From the NCBI GenBank assembly GCA_035771175.1, contig CM069597.1:12125001-12189000 (forward strand): a stretch of DNA of 64,000 bases. The letters are read 5' to 3'. Below are positions 46,201-57,750 of this stretch, piece after piece. The stretch is from Paratinospora sagittata (Eukaryota; Streptophyta; Magnoliopsida; Ranunculales; Menispermaceae). The notes under the pieces were generated by a model. The model was not told the origin of the DNA, did not search any database, and was given only the letters and a program-made list of their open reading frames with translations. The translations under genes were made by a program, and so were the position numbers. Position 1 is the first letter of the stretch. The number at the start of each line of letters is the position of its first letter.

Positions 46201-47386
46201 TAGGGTGTGGCACTCGAGAGAGAGTACTTTGGATCGGAACAAGGAAAATATAGCCTAGGTTATCGTGAGACCGAGAGGAGATCAAAACCCTTTGAAGTCA
46301 TTAATGGAAATCATAGATCTTAGTGAGTTTGTAGGAATTAGATCTTTATCGAGAGGTCGAGATCAATTCCTATGAATATTCTCTAACGCGGTACTCGAGA
46401 GAAGGTGTTAAAAACATTAGGATTTTCGGCTTATAAACTAACTGAAGACATTGATGATAATTATTTGGAAAAGAACATAGTTGATAGTTAGGTGAAATCA
46501 ATTCTCTAGGTTTTTGCATATATTGATTTTTCTCATAATTCGTTTAGTTTAAATTAGTTACATTTGATTTTTAATTCATTTAAATCTTTATAGTTTGATT
46601 ACTAGATAAAGTTGGAAATTAGTGAAAATGGTAATTGGTGAGGTAAACAATCCCTGTGGATACGATAATCCAACTCACCTCAGATTTATTATAACTTGAC
46701 TATTTGTACACTTGCGAATTTGAATTTATCGTAACAGTCGCATCGGGCGCTGTGTGTCGCGCACCATGCCTTTGATCGCCCTTGCTCAGGAGGTATTAGG
46801 ATTGCATTGCCATGTTTAGAAAATGATATGCATTATCTTGGTTATGACATGATGCATTATATTGACATGTATGTAATTTTGTTGCATCCTCATGTTATTT
46901 CAAATGCTTTTATGCTTTTGCCATGTTTTATATAAATGCATGTATATTGCTACTTGTAGAAGACATTCACTGAGTTTGTTGTAGCTCACTATTCATCATT
47001 ATCATTTCAGGTTCAGATAGGAAAGGGAAAGGGAAGGCTTGACTGCGAAGCACTCCCTTGGTATTTTGTTGATATAGGTGTTGTACATTTTTGTATTTTG
47101 ATATTATGTACATGATAACACCTAGTATATGTATATTTAACACATAGATGGGATGTGGATGGTTTTGTATTAATTGAGGACTTATGGAATTTTATATACT
47201 TGGTATTTTTGGAGATGTAATATTTTTATTTATTGTTAATGATTTTGTTTTGATGGATGCATTTATAGGATTGTGTTTTATTGGGATTTGTGTTATATTA
47301 GGCTGACGGGACGCCGGGTGTATCGATGGAGGATGTACCCGGGGGTTCCGTGCCGGTCATGACGTCATAGATAGTGGGTCATGACA
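43275..47386 (+). mobile_element. Solo LTR S3 (Tekay-like) with a nested LTR
   Basis: Starts TGTAACGCCCG like S1 and ends GGGTCATGACA. Flanks CAGTA (43270-43274) and CAATA (47387-47391) are a TSD with one transition. It aligns with S1 in the first hundred bases and near the end (TTGTTGTAGCTCAC near 46978, then a TTTCAG tract and a purine run), and the ends are distinct from Gypsy-A. About 1.4 kb in the middle (45339-46736) is foreign. Confidence 0.85.
45339..46736 (+). mobile_element. Nested solo LTR, Athila-like
   Basis: Starts near TGATAGTTGCATATTTAG and ends CGTAACA. The 3' part has CAATCCCTGTGGATACGATA, the signature preceding the LTR end in plant Athila/Tat elements, then ATTTGTACACTTGCG. 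S1 is continuous across the corresponding point, which shows this is an insertion in S3. Flanks GTTGG and GTCGC are only a weak TSD match, so the left edge may be off by a few bases. GCGCTGCGGCGC-type repeats at 45680-45775 are part of it; the open frame at 45559-45879 has no family resemblance. Confidence 0.65.
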
Positions 47387-48163
47387 CAATACACAAGAAC
47401 TAAGCTCCGACAATTGGCACAAAAAAGAACTCAAGGGATGCCCGCGAAGGACGTCGCGAAAAGCTATCCCAAATGGAGCAAAAAGCATCGGGACGTCCCA
47501 AGAACATCTCGACATGGGGTGTCTCGACCTAGAATGTCCCAGGGCCTTTTCTCCCCTTATAAATAAGTGGTCCCCTCCCTCATTTCATCAGTTGACCATT
47601 TCAGTGATTCTAGAGAAAGTTGTTGATTTCCCAACGTATAAACTTCCATATATACTTCAAGGTGGGGATGAAGGCATATGTTTGCATGTTTTATGTTTTT
47701 CCATAGCATTGTCATGCATGTATTAATCTTGTCATATTTTCACATGCATGAAACTATATGTAGAAGTTTACGATGACTTCCAGATAAAATATAAGTATTA
47801 TGAAATTATATTTGGAGGATTTACGATGATCTCCAGTTTATATACATATTGGTGCTCGAAGGATGAGCTCGGAAACTTATACTATCTGGTTTATGTAACC
47901 ATGAATGAGTAGCTTGAAAATTTATCCCAGATGTTCGTCTTGTGAGCTTGGAGTCATTTTATATTTTATGCTCGGCTTATGAGCTTAGAGCAGGTTATGA
48001 TTCTATGTTAGCTTATGAGCTTGGAGCAGGCTATGATTCTATGCTCGGCTATGAGCCTGGATCAGGTTATAACTTATGCTTGGCTTGTGAACCTGAGGCA
48101 GGTTACCATATTTATTCACTAAATGATGACTATATGTTATTATGTATCATTTGATGTTGTACT
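47387..48163 (+). repeat. LTR-like fragment with tandem repeats
   Basis: A CTTATAAATAAG box near 47557 suggests an LTR promoter. At about 47972-48115 there are four imperfect units of about 36 bp, each with TATGAGC and GAGCAGGTTATGATTCTATG-like strings. No partner LTR is in the window and no coding is supported. Confidence 0.5.
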
Positions 48164-51100
48164 TGTTATCTCAAGGAAACCCAGGATGAGAATGTTTTGA
48201 TGATTCCAAACTACTCATGTAATGCCCCATATGTACGAGTCAAACTTGTACATTGACTAATACATATTGTCAGGCAAATTTGTACGCTTATACGTATGTA
48301 TATGACCTTTGGATAGTGTGAATGCATGTATTTTAGGGCTATTGGTACCTTAGGAGGCTAGTTGTATCATAAAATGCGCAATACTTAATGTAAAATTTTA
48401 GATTTGGGTGCAAGGAGTGCACTCCCTAAAGGGAGAAGCGCTCTTGTGGCAAACCTGAGAGTGAAATTTTTTGGAAGTTCAGAGAAGCGCGCTCTTGAGT
48501 TGGAGAAGCATGCTCCTCGAGCGAGAAGCGCACTCCTGGCAAGAGAGAAGCGCGCACCTCACAGGTTTTTTAAAAAACTTAGTTTTCTGGGCAGTAAGAA
48601 GTGCGCTCCCCTCGAAGAAAAGCGCGTTTCTTGGTGGGCTTGCAATTTTTTTTTTAAAAGTCGGTGTGGCAGTTGTGCATGTTAAAACCAGATGTCATGA
48701 CCATTTCAGCTCATTTTGAGCTTGCTGAGTTGAAAGGAAACCAGAGCAACGAAAGGGAAGTGGAATTTTGAGCTTGGAGATCAAAATCTAAGGTAAAAAT
48801 CTTGGTTTTTGAGGTTAAAATTTACAGAATTGAATTCCTTTCATCAAGTTGTTTATCATATATGACATGCATTGGATTTCCATGGCTAGATTTGAAGCTG
48901 GAAAATGAAGGTTTCATCTAGAAATTGAATGAATTGCAGGCTCAAACCATAGAGGATCAATTCCTTAATGTTTGGTGAGTAATTTGATGGTAAATTTATA
49001 GATTTTCCATGGTTGAAATTGATGTTCCAGAAATTCTGGGTAGGAGTTTTGGGAACAAAATTTCAATGGTGAATTGTTGTAATTTGTTGAGTATTATGAT
49101 TGGAAATTGATCTTGGATGTATGGTAATGGTGAATTGCAGAAATTTGAATACAGAATTGGTGAATTCTTGATTTGGCGATGATTACAAGTGTGGTACTTG
49201 TGCTGGAAAAGTTAGAAAATATTGGAAATTGACTAAGTGTTGTGAAATGTGGACTTAGGCAAAATCCTACATTTGTGAGTATTTTTAATTTGGTCTTTTT
49301 GTATGGCATTGTTATATATAAACTCTGTTTTGATGAATTATGAGCATTTTTTATTGCCATGTTGCATTGTTTAATTACTGCATTAAACCTTTGATTTGAA
49401 AATCAGATATACTTAGACTTACTTGATGTAAGAAAAGTATATGATCAATTCCAAAGAGGCAAGTTTGTGGACTAGACCTCGAAATGATCGAGAGGATGGT
49501 TTAATAAGTTGAATTCTCCTTATAAATGCATAATAGGGATACATATTCACTTACATACCAGAGGGTGAGGATTTTATCTTTATGCATTGTATGATATGTA
49601 TAGAGATGTGAGAAATATATTTGAATCATGTATTGATAATTACATTGATTTGCATATTGAGTTTACAATGATGTTTTCAATGCCATGTTTTCCTATAGTT
49701 GCATATATAATTTCATTATTAGATTACTTACTGAGCTTGTTGTAGCTCACCCCACTCCCTTTTTATTACAGGTACATCTTAAGGGCAAGGGCAAGGCTCC
49801 AGTGAACTAATTGAGCTTGTCTCATTGTTATTGTGAGTTTGTGTGTACAGGGAGTTGGATATATATATACTTATTAATTTGTAAGTATGTATATATGTAT
49901 ATAACACTACTATGGTATGCATAAAACAGTAGTGAGATGTAAAATGACAAGGATACATGTGATTGATGTATATGTTTTGGAGACTTGGTTGTATATAAGT
50001 CTTATAAGAAAAGAAAATGGATTGTGGTTGTGTATATATGGAATAACCATATGTTAATAAATGTGGATGTGAGTATGATATGAGGTGTAATTGATTATGA
50101 TATTAATAATATGTTTATGTGTGATTTGATTAGTTTATGAGGTGTGTAGAACCCCAGATTTATGGGAAGGTTTTGCCAAAAATTTTAGTGATTTTTTGTT
50201 GTATTGTCTTAAAGGACGAGGCTGACAGGGTATCATAAACGTCTAGGTATAGCGTATATGGTATTCTGTGTCGATCATGACGTCACCCTATGGAGGGGGT
50301 CGTGACAACTCATGTTTGTGTATTTAATGATTTTTTTAAGTGTTTCAGATTTATCAAGATTAAAGATCAAAAACAAGAGTTTGCACGTCTATTGAATGTA
50401 AATATTCAAAGCTTCAAGATTTTCAGTACTTAAAATGTAAATCTATCGATCAAATTACTCTCAGCAAGATTTACTCAATTGCACATTTTGATCGATATGT
50501 TTGAAAGGTTTTTCAAATGATTTAAATTCTTAATCGTTTTAAATGTTTGATTTGATCGGATCCTTGTCTGATTTAAATAAGTTTTGAAAGGCTTACATCG
50601 TTTTTAAGAAACAGTCTTTAAGTGTCCATTATGACGCTAACATGTCTTTCAAGAAGTTAATGTCTCAAAAGTGCCCTCCTAGACTTGGTAAGTCAGGACG
50701 CTGATGAAATATTAGGACGTTGATAGAGTTCATGGTTGAATAAGTATTTATCTCTCAAGACGCTTATTTGATTAGTAGCACCCTCTTTAAGTTAATCGGT
50801 GAACTTGTCAGGACGCTGATTCTACATCAGCTCGCTGACTGTCTTTCGAGCTTTTATTGATTTAATCTTTAAGGACGCTGACAATCGTAAGTTGGAAAAC
50901 TTTCAGGACCCTACTTGAACAGGGGTGCCATCACTTAAGAACCAATTTAGTAACTCTCAGGACACTGATCGTTCTTCAGCGTACTTATCGTTTTTATAAG
51001 TTAAAACATCAGGATGCTCATTACCTAACAACGCTCTTATGTTTTTAAGTTGTTTTAAAATGTTTTAAAACATTAGGACTCTTACGTCATTAGTAGTGCC

Positions 51101-51290
51101 CCTATATTTCTCATGTTTTAAATATCAGGACGCTTACACATTTGTAACACCCACGTGACTTTAAGTATGCTAAAACAAAGTAGGACACTGACGCTAACTA
51201 TTGTTTAGCGCCCTCATAGATTTTAGTCGTTTTCAATCGATAAGTAAGTTAGGACGCTTATGGTCCATGAGCGCCCTCAACGAACAAAAT
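48164..51290 (+). repeat. 5' LTR of the UBN2 element, split by a solo LTR
   Basis: Pieces 48164-48217 and 50308-51290 align with 56678-57694. The LTR is filled with AGGACGCT ... AGCGCCC units that pair as hairpins. Its last 55 bp, present in the 3' LTR, are deleted. Confidence 0.85.
48218..50307 (+). mobile_element. Solo LTR S4 (2090 bp), Tekay-like
   Basis: Starts TGTAATGCCCC and ends GGTCGTGACA with perfect ACTCA flanks (48213-48217 and 50308-50312). Removing it restores a continuous LTR that matches 56678 onward. It contains TTGTTGTAGCTCACCCC near 49738 followed by a pyrimidine tract, CAGG and GGGCAAGGGCAAGG. The first 450 bp hold many GAGAAGCGCGCTC-type units. Confidence 0.92.
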
Positions 51291-52274
51291 GACAAGTATA
51301 TTGAGCTATGGACAAACGAGGAAAGACTTAATGATAAATACAACTCTCAAGTTGTCTATCAATTGTATTGTTGTCTACCCGAAGAAGAAGTAGAAAGGGT
51401 AGTTCATCTTGAAAGTGCTAAGGAGATTTGGGAAACTCTCAAATCGCTTCATGGTGAAAAGATAATGAATCAAGATGAAAATCTTAAAGAGTTTGAAAGG
51501 TTATTTGATGCCTTTGAAATATCTGAGAATGAATCTCTTGATATGGCATGTTGTAGGTATCAATCCATCCTTGATGGAATGAAAGAATATAGTCAAGAGA
51601 TACTTATAAGAATAACCTTAGTGCGCTTCGGTGATAAGCTTCCAAAGAAGTGGAATGATAAGCTAATCACCAATGCTGAAACACTTGATCCATGGAAAAT
51701 GACTCTAAAAGAATTTTGCGATTTATTGAAATCCATGGAAGGAAAGGAGGAAACTAGAAATCAGGTTAATGTCTTAGAGGAATCACTCACAAACTTCAAA
51801 TTTCTAGAGTCCGAGTCAATTCATGATGGCATACACAAATTTCAATGATTATGTCATGAACTTGAAAGGTTTGGGAAAATAATCTTTCATTCTACTCTTG
51901 TACAAAACTTTCTTAATGGTTTTCTTGAAAAATGGAAATACAAAGTAGAATTTCTAAAAGAGTTTTCAAATTCATTTGAAATTAGTTTTCAAGAAATTGA
52001 TTATATTTTAAGTGGGTTAGAAACAAAATCTGAGAGAGGGGACATGCTAGCAAATGTGCCTAGCAAAAACAAAAGTGAGATTGATGATGAGGAAGATCCT
52101 AGGATGATACGTCAACAATCCTCAACAAGTACAGCAAGAATTCTTGTACAAAATGAAAGATCTTTTGATGAAATGCAAAGAAGGAAGTTAGCATGGAGAA
52201 TGAACATCATGAAATATCTCAGCTGCTTCAGCAAAAGGCAAAATGCACAAATTGAAGACTTTGCAATACCTTGA
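51273..52274 (+). pseudogene. UBN2-type gag, N-terminally truncated, one in-frame stop
   Basis: The plus frame reads NEQNDKYIELWTNEERLND, VVYQLYCCLPEEEVERVVHLESAKEIWETLKSLHG, FERLFDAFEISENESLDM and ALDPWKM/TLDPWKMTLKEFCDLLKSMEG, matching the UBN2 gag polypeptide of plant copia elements. A single TGA at 51846-51848 interrupts it. The same frame then continues to 52274 through KSNS/FQEIDYILSGL and a short hydrophilic tail. The open frame that includes 51201-51272 extends into the LTR and is not gag. The N-terminal WKAR-like part and any zinc knuckle are missing. Confidence 0.8.
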
Positions 52275-53029
52275 GGTAAAAGCCAAAATTTTGTGCAAAG
52301 GTATAAAACTCACTCTATCACTGCTATTATTATTGAATACATTTATCAGTGATTATTGAAATTGAATGATTACTCTTTGATCATGTACTGCTTGAAATGT
52401 TCAAATACTCTGGTCACATGATTAAAATAATGATGATTGGTCGATGGAATTTAATTATTAATACTGATTATTCGTCCACAAGATATTTGAAAATGATTAG
52501 TTGCGTCTAATTAAAATTAGTGCATAAGTGTCCATGAGGATGCTGATAGCATTTCAGGATGCTACCATCGCATTGAGTAGGGCGCACATTGCACTAGTAG
52601 GACGATCATAACCTATAAGGATGCTAATGTGCCCAAAGGTATTAGTTTTTCAAGGACGCTTGCCTTAGGAAGAACGCTGACCAGTTTAAGTAAAAGAATT
52701 CACTAGGACGCTAATGGTTACTAAGTAGTGGCACGTGAGTGTGTCAGGGGCACACTTGTCAATTTTGGTAATATATAAATTCAACCCAGAGTGACTTAGT
52801 CGTCACTTTCACGTATTGATGCCCTAGGACGCTCATTCTGAAACTCTCAAGGAACTATTCCAAAACCACAACTATACCTATTTTCAACCGATTTCTTCGT
52901 GTCAGCTCTTCAAATCCTTAGGTAAAAACTTTATCTTTACTTGATTGCAAATCTTTTGATCCCATTTCACAAGTTTTCACCGAGACATCTCAATTTTCTA
53001 CCATTATTATTCTGATTTTCCAATAGCTT
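52275..53029. other. Spacer with hairpin-type repeats
   Basis: At 52530-52760 and near 52825 the AGGATGCT/AGGACGCT units of the LTR recur, suggesting that the internal region shares the repeat. No coding is supported. Confidence 0.5.
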
Positions 53030-56000
53030 CCAAGTCCGAGAAGTTTCACACTTTCTCAGCCAGAAAGAGAGCTTCATCACCTTCACCACCTCCAACTAGA
53101 AGAGTGAGACAACGATCTGAACCGTCCCAAGATGAACCAAGTGAGGTACCCATCGCCTCTGTACCCACACCTCCAGTTGAAACCAAAGTTCCAAACCCAT
53201 CCCCTTCAACCTTGAAATCCAAGAAAGAAATCAAAGTTGAAAAGCTTGCAACCCGTGCAGTAATTGATGGTTGCAATGTTGATTTCAATTTCTTTGTCGG
53301 TGCAAACCTTGATGTGATATCTTTGTTCGAGTTCCAAGGCTGAACCAAACTACTTACCTATCATTCTAAATGGTATACCAGTCTTGTCAGCGAATTCTAT
53401 CAAAACCTTGAAGAAAAGTCCAAATTATGACTTGTGAGACAATCCAAGGTCAAAAGAAAATCTGTTGAGATTTCTCATAGATTATTTTTGATACCTTCTC
53501 TTTGCTTAGTGATGAGAGTGCACACATTCTCTCTTTCACTAAAGGAAATTCCAGTACCCAGGCTATAACAACCATTTTGCTCTGAATTTGATTTCCAAGA
53601 AAAAGGATCATGTGAGTGTTGATAAGAAACTCACTAACCGATCCTTTGAACTTATTCCAAGAATAATCCACAACATCATTACCCATATCATTCAACTCAA
53701 GTCAAGTAGTAGGGGCAATGTGAATGAACTAGACCCGTTTCTGATATGGTGTATTTTGGAAAAGAATAAGATAAATCTCGCTCACATTCTCATACATGTC
53801 ATGGATATTGTGGTTAGCAGAGGAGGAGGGTTTCCTTTTGGAATGTGCCTCACCACACTGTTTGAGAAGAGTGGAGTTAACTTCAGTGGAGAAGATGTTA
53901 AGGAGACCAGCAAAAACCACTGCATTGGTCAAACCACTGTGAAGTTAATGAGATATATCTATGTTCTTGAATTGAAAAATTGGTTTCCAGTGGTAGAAAT
54001 TCCACAAGAAGGTGAATTTAGTGGAAAAATATATGCTCAAATTGAAGCAAGAGCAGAAGATGTTCCTAAAAGAAAAAATAAGTTGTTCAAGCTTCAAATG
54101 TTCAAATTGAACAGGCTTGAGGAGCAAGCTGATCTTGTTGTTGAGATTGAACATGTTGGACATGTTGAACCAGTTGTTGAAGAGGTTCGAGCTGAAGAAG
54201 AATGCATGACTGAAGCTCAACCAGCTGATCTTCAAACTGAGACAGAACATGAACATGCCATGGAAGAAGCCCATGTAGAGCAAGTTGCTCAAACTGTCCA
54301 AGAAAGTCAGGCTGAACTGATTGATAAAGCTGAAGATGATGTCATGGAATAAGTGAACCAAATTGATCAGGCTGCTGTTGAAGAACAGTTATATGCAAGA
54401 GAAGCTGTTGATGCAATTTTGGAAGATATCATTGAGGAAGTTGTTCAGGAGAGAGTCAATGATTACTCAAAAAGGGCCATTTCTGATATACCATCTCCTG
54501 TTGATGTTCTCTTGTCAGAGGAACCCCATGCTCTGAGAGAAAAAGAATCTGTTGAGATTCAAGTAAAAAGAGCGTCTTATAAAGTTGGCTTGAAATCTTC
54601 TAAAGGAAAGGGTTATGAACTTGTTATCATACCTTATAGTGGAGTTGAGATAAAATTGGATGTTGATGATGATGTTCGAAGTGAAGAATATCATGAGGTT
54701 GTTGATGATCTTCAGGAAGAGGACGAAGTAGAAGAAATACAAGATGTGAGTTCATCTTTACATGATCAAGCATGCCTGTTGATCACTTCTTTGTAGAGGT
54801 AGACTTTCTAAGGAAAGTCAGAGAAGATCAGATTTTTGTTATGTCTCAGCTGATGAACGAGTTAGAACAGAATCAATTGCAACAGAAGAATGAGATTTTA
54901 GCAGAAATCAGGAACTCTCTGAAGAATCAGGAAAGTGAAGAGCTTAAGGAGATGAAGGAGTACACCACTCACTTAATCCAAGCAACAGAAATGCTTGAAA
55001 AAGTGAGACAACAAATGGACAGTCAGTTGGGTGTTTTGCAATCTCTACCTTCATCGAGTTCTACTTCCTCACCTGTTGATGGTCTGATGAGAGAAATTCA
55101 AGAGAGTGTGCACCAGATCAAGGCATTCATGAAGGCCTTTGTTGCTTTTATTCATACAAGATCACATGTTGTTCAAATCCAAGCCAACTCCCTGTCATCA
55201 CATGCCCCAAGTCAAGCCCCATCAAGTTAACAAGGAGTATGACCACCAAGACCAGCTCAAAGTGATTCAAGTACAGAAATTCAAAAGAAAATTTATGAGG
55301 ATATTCATAATCTAAAGAGCAAGGTTGTTGAGTCATCTTATAATTCATCAAGTACAGATGTTCTGCAATCAGTCTTGGATGATATCTTGGACCAAATATC
55401 AAATAAAGTAGATCTTAATCCAGTGCCGAAGGCCATCTCGAGTTTAAAGGAAAGTATAAGCACTACTGAACCATCACCATCAGAGGATATCAGACTAACC
55501 AAGATTTTAAACTTGGTTACTCGAGCCTATGAGAATATGCAAACTATTGAGAACCAGATGCCATTCCTTGCCACCACTATATTGGACTTATCCTGCACTG
55601 TCACCACTGTTGCTGACAGAGTTGAGGGAATTGTAGGATTCTTCGAAGATCTTTTCAAGGCAATGAACATCAGATTACACTCCACAATTTGGTGCATTGC
55701 CTCAAGCATGAAACGTTTTGGCATGTTCTTTCATCTGTTGAAGAAGAAGGGTATACATGTCCATCCAGCACTAAGAGCTCTAGCATTCACCAGACCTCAA
55801 GGCCCAAAGAATCCCTTAAGCTTCAGGGCATACTTGAATGTGAAAAAAAAGAGGAGTCTGATGAAGAGCCCTTGCACAGAATCTCTCGAAGAATTTCTCC
55901 ACCTCCTAGTGATGCTTCTCAAAGGTTTCCCAATCCAAAACGCAAACACCCAGTTAGACCTGAGTTTCTAGGACAATCAATCACGTCTACATTTGTTGAA

Positions 56001-56225
56001 AGACTTGTTGAAAGGAAGGGTAAAGGTTCCAAACCTGCTCCACCCACTGACCCTTTCAAATTTGGTGTCTCTAAGATTGCTTACAACAAGTTCATTAAGG
56101 ATTCAAAGACAACAGATGTGCTCGAAAAGTTTTTTAAGAGCTTAAGGAAGGAAGATCCAGAGCAAGGCAGTCCCAGTGGTTCCAAGAAGCCACGAGCATC
56201 AAGGAGGCCCAAGGATGATTCTTAG
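53030..56225 (+). pseudogene. Accessory ORF-Y: plant transposon-type domain with coiled-coil tail
   Basis: Plus-strand frames at 53046-53343, 53588-54352, 54353-54796 (same frame after one TAA), 54772-55230, 55375-55971 and 55689-56225 form one broken coding region. The N-terminus is Ser/Pro-rich with basic residues (RKRASSPSPPPTRRVRQR). It continues with VAN-like LVSEFYQNLEE and then ELIPRIIHNIITHIIQLKSS, LIWCILEKNKINLAHILIHVMD and GFPFGMCLTTLFEKSGVNF. This arrangement resembles the plant putative transposon protein domain (PF20167-type). The rest is Glu-rich with predicted coiled coil (MNELEQNQLQQKNEILAEIRN) and a basic C-terminus. Function is unknown. The family match is by pattern. Confidence 0.5.
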
Positions 56226-56677
56226 AAAAAGGAAGCTAGTTAAAGCGGATCCAAGAAAGACAAGGAAGAGAAAAACAAGGGCCCAGTTCGAGCTACGCCT
56301 ACCGACTATTTGATGTTTTCAAAAGGGGAAGAAGAATGTACACATTCGGCTAAGTCAGCTCAAGTGGGAAGCTATAAGATAGGGGAAGATTATAATTTAT
56401 AATGTATGTTTTGAATTGTGCTATATGAACTGAATTGTATTATACTTGTAAATGTTTTGTACTGATTTGATGATTATGGATATATTCTTCTGACATGAAT
56501 ATAAATTGCTCTGTTTACTCATAATTTGATATGTGTTTTGCATTGAGCCTTAAATGATTGATTAAATGAATGCAATCATTTGTACCATGCTATGTGAATT
56601 GTAAGAAACTATATGTATCTATATGTCACTTAGCCTAATGGTATCTGAGTATTTGAAATCATACAAAAAGAGGATAT

Positions 56678-57750
56678 TGTTATCTCAAGGAACCCCACGA
56701 TGAGAATGTTTTGATGATTCCAAACTACTCATGTTTGTGTATCTAATGATCTTGTTAAATGTTTCAGATTTATCAAGATTAAAGATAAAAAAGAAGAGCT
56801 TACAAGTCTATTGAATGTAAATGTTCGAAGCTTCAAGATTTTCAGTACTTAGACTGTAAATCTATCTATCAAATTACTCTCGGCAAGATTTACTCAATTG
56901 CACGTTTTGATCGATATGTTTGAAAGGTTTTTCAAATGATTTAAATTCTTAATCGTTTTAAATGTTTGATTTTATCGAATCTTTGTCTGATTTACATAAA
57001 TTTTGAAAGGCTTACATCATTTTTAAGAAACAATTTTTAAGTGTCCATCAGGACGCTAACATGTCCATTGGTTAGTCAAGACGTTGATAGAGTTCATGGT
57101 TGAATAAGTACTTATCTCTCAGGACGCTTACTTCATTAGTAGCGTCCTCATTAAGTCAATAGGTGAAGTTGTCAGGACGTTGATTATACATCAGCTCGCT
57201 AGCTGTCTTTCGAGCTTTTAATGATTTAATCTTTAAGGTCACTGACAGTTATAAGTTGGAAAACGTTCAGGACGCTACTTGAACAGGAGCGCACTCACTT
57301 AAGAACCACCTTAGTGACTACCAGGACGTTGATCGTTCTTCAGCGTACTTATCATTTTTATAAGTTAAAGCATTAGAACGCTCATCACCTAGCAGCGTCC
57401 TTATGTTTTTCAGTTGTTTTAAAATGTTTTAAAACATCAGAACGCTTACGTCATTAATAGCGCCCTTACGGTTCTTGTGTTTTAAATATCAGGACGCTTA
57501 CACATTTGTAACGCCCACGTGACTTTAAGTATGCTAAAACAAAGTAGGGCGCTAACTGTTGTTTAGCGTCCCCATAGCTTTTAGTAGTTTTCAATCGATA
57601 AGTAAGTTAGGACGCTTATGATTAAGTAGCCCCATCACTTCACAGTTCAGCAAGACACTTATGGTCTATGAGCGCCCTCAAGGAACAAAACGACAAAGTT
57701 GGTTTTATGCGTCAAGATGCTGATTAACCAATTAGGATTCTAATCCAACA
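56678..57750 (+). repeat. 3' LTR of the UBN2 element (1073 bp)
   Basis: Starts TGTTATC after a purine tract and ends near TCCAACA (57750). It aligns with the 5' LTR pieces with many substitutions. The URB1 exon begins 10 bases later. The end is placed by the last CA before the splice acceptor; a few bases either way are possible. Confidence 0.8.

Larger units (their letters stand above)
48164..57750 (+). mobile_element. Non-autonomous LTR element (UBN2 gag plus accessory ORF)
   Basis: The two LTRs start TGTTATCTCAAGG (48164 and 56678) and align for about 1 kb. The 5' LTR is split by solo LTR S4. Inside are a UBN2-type gag (51273-52274) and a long accessory coding region (53030-56225). A purine tract (AAAAAGAGGATAT, 56665-56677) precedes the 3' LTR. 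No protease, integrase or RT motif was found between them, so it would depend on enzymes from another element. The 5' LTR runs into gag without a primer-binding site, showing a deletion there. The ends lack a matching TSD. Confidence 0.78.

Noticed and set aside
47972..48115. Possible CRISPR-like or satellite array
   Set aside because: Only four imperfect 36-bp units without spacers, inside an LTR-like fragment of plant DNA.
53945..54361. Phe/Leu-rich membrane protein on the minus strand
   Set aside because: It is the antisense shadow of the Glu/Val-rich ORF-Y; hydrophobicity follows from complementing GAA/GTT codons.
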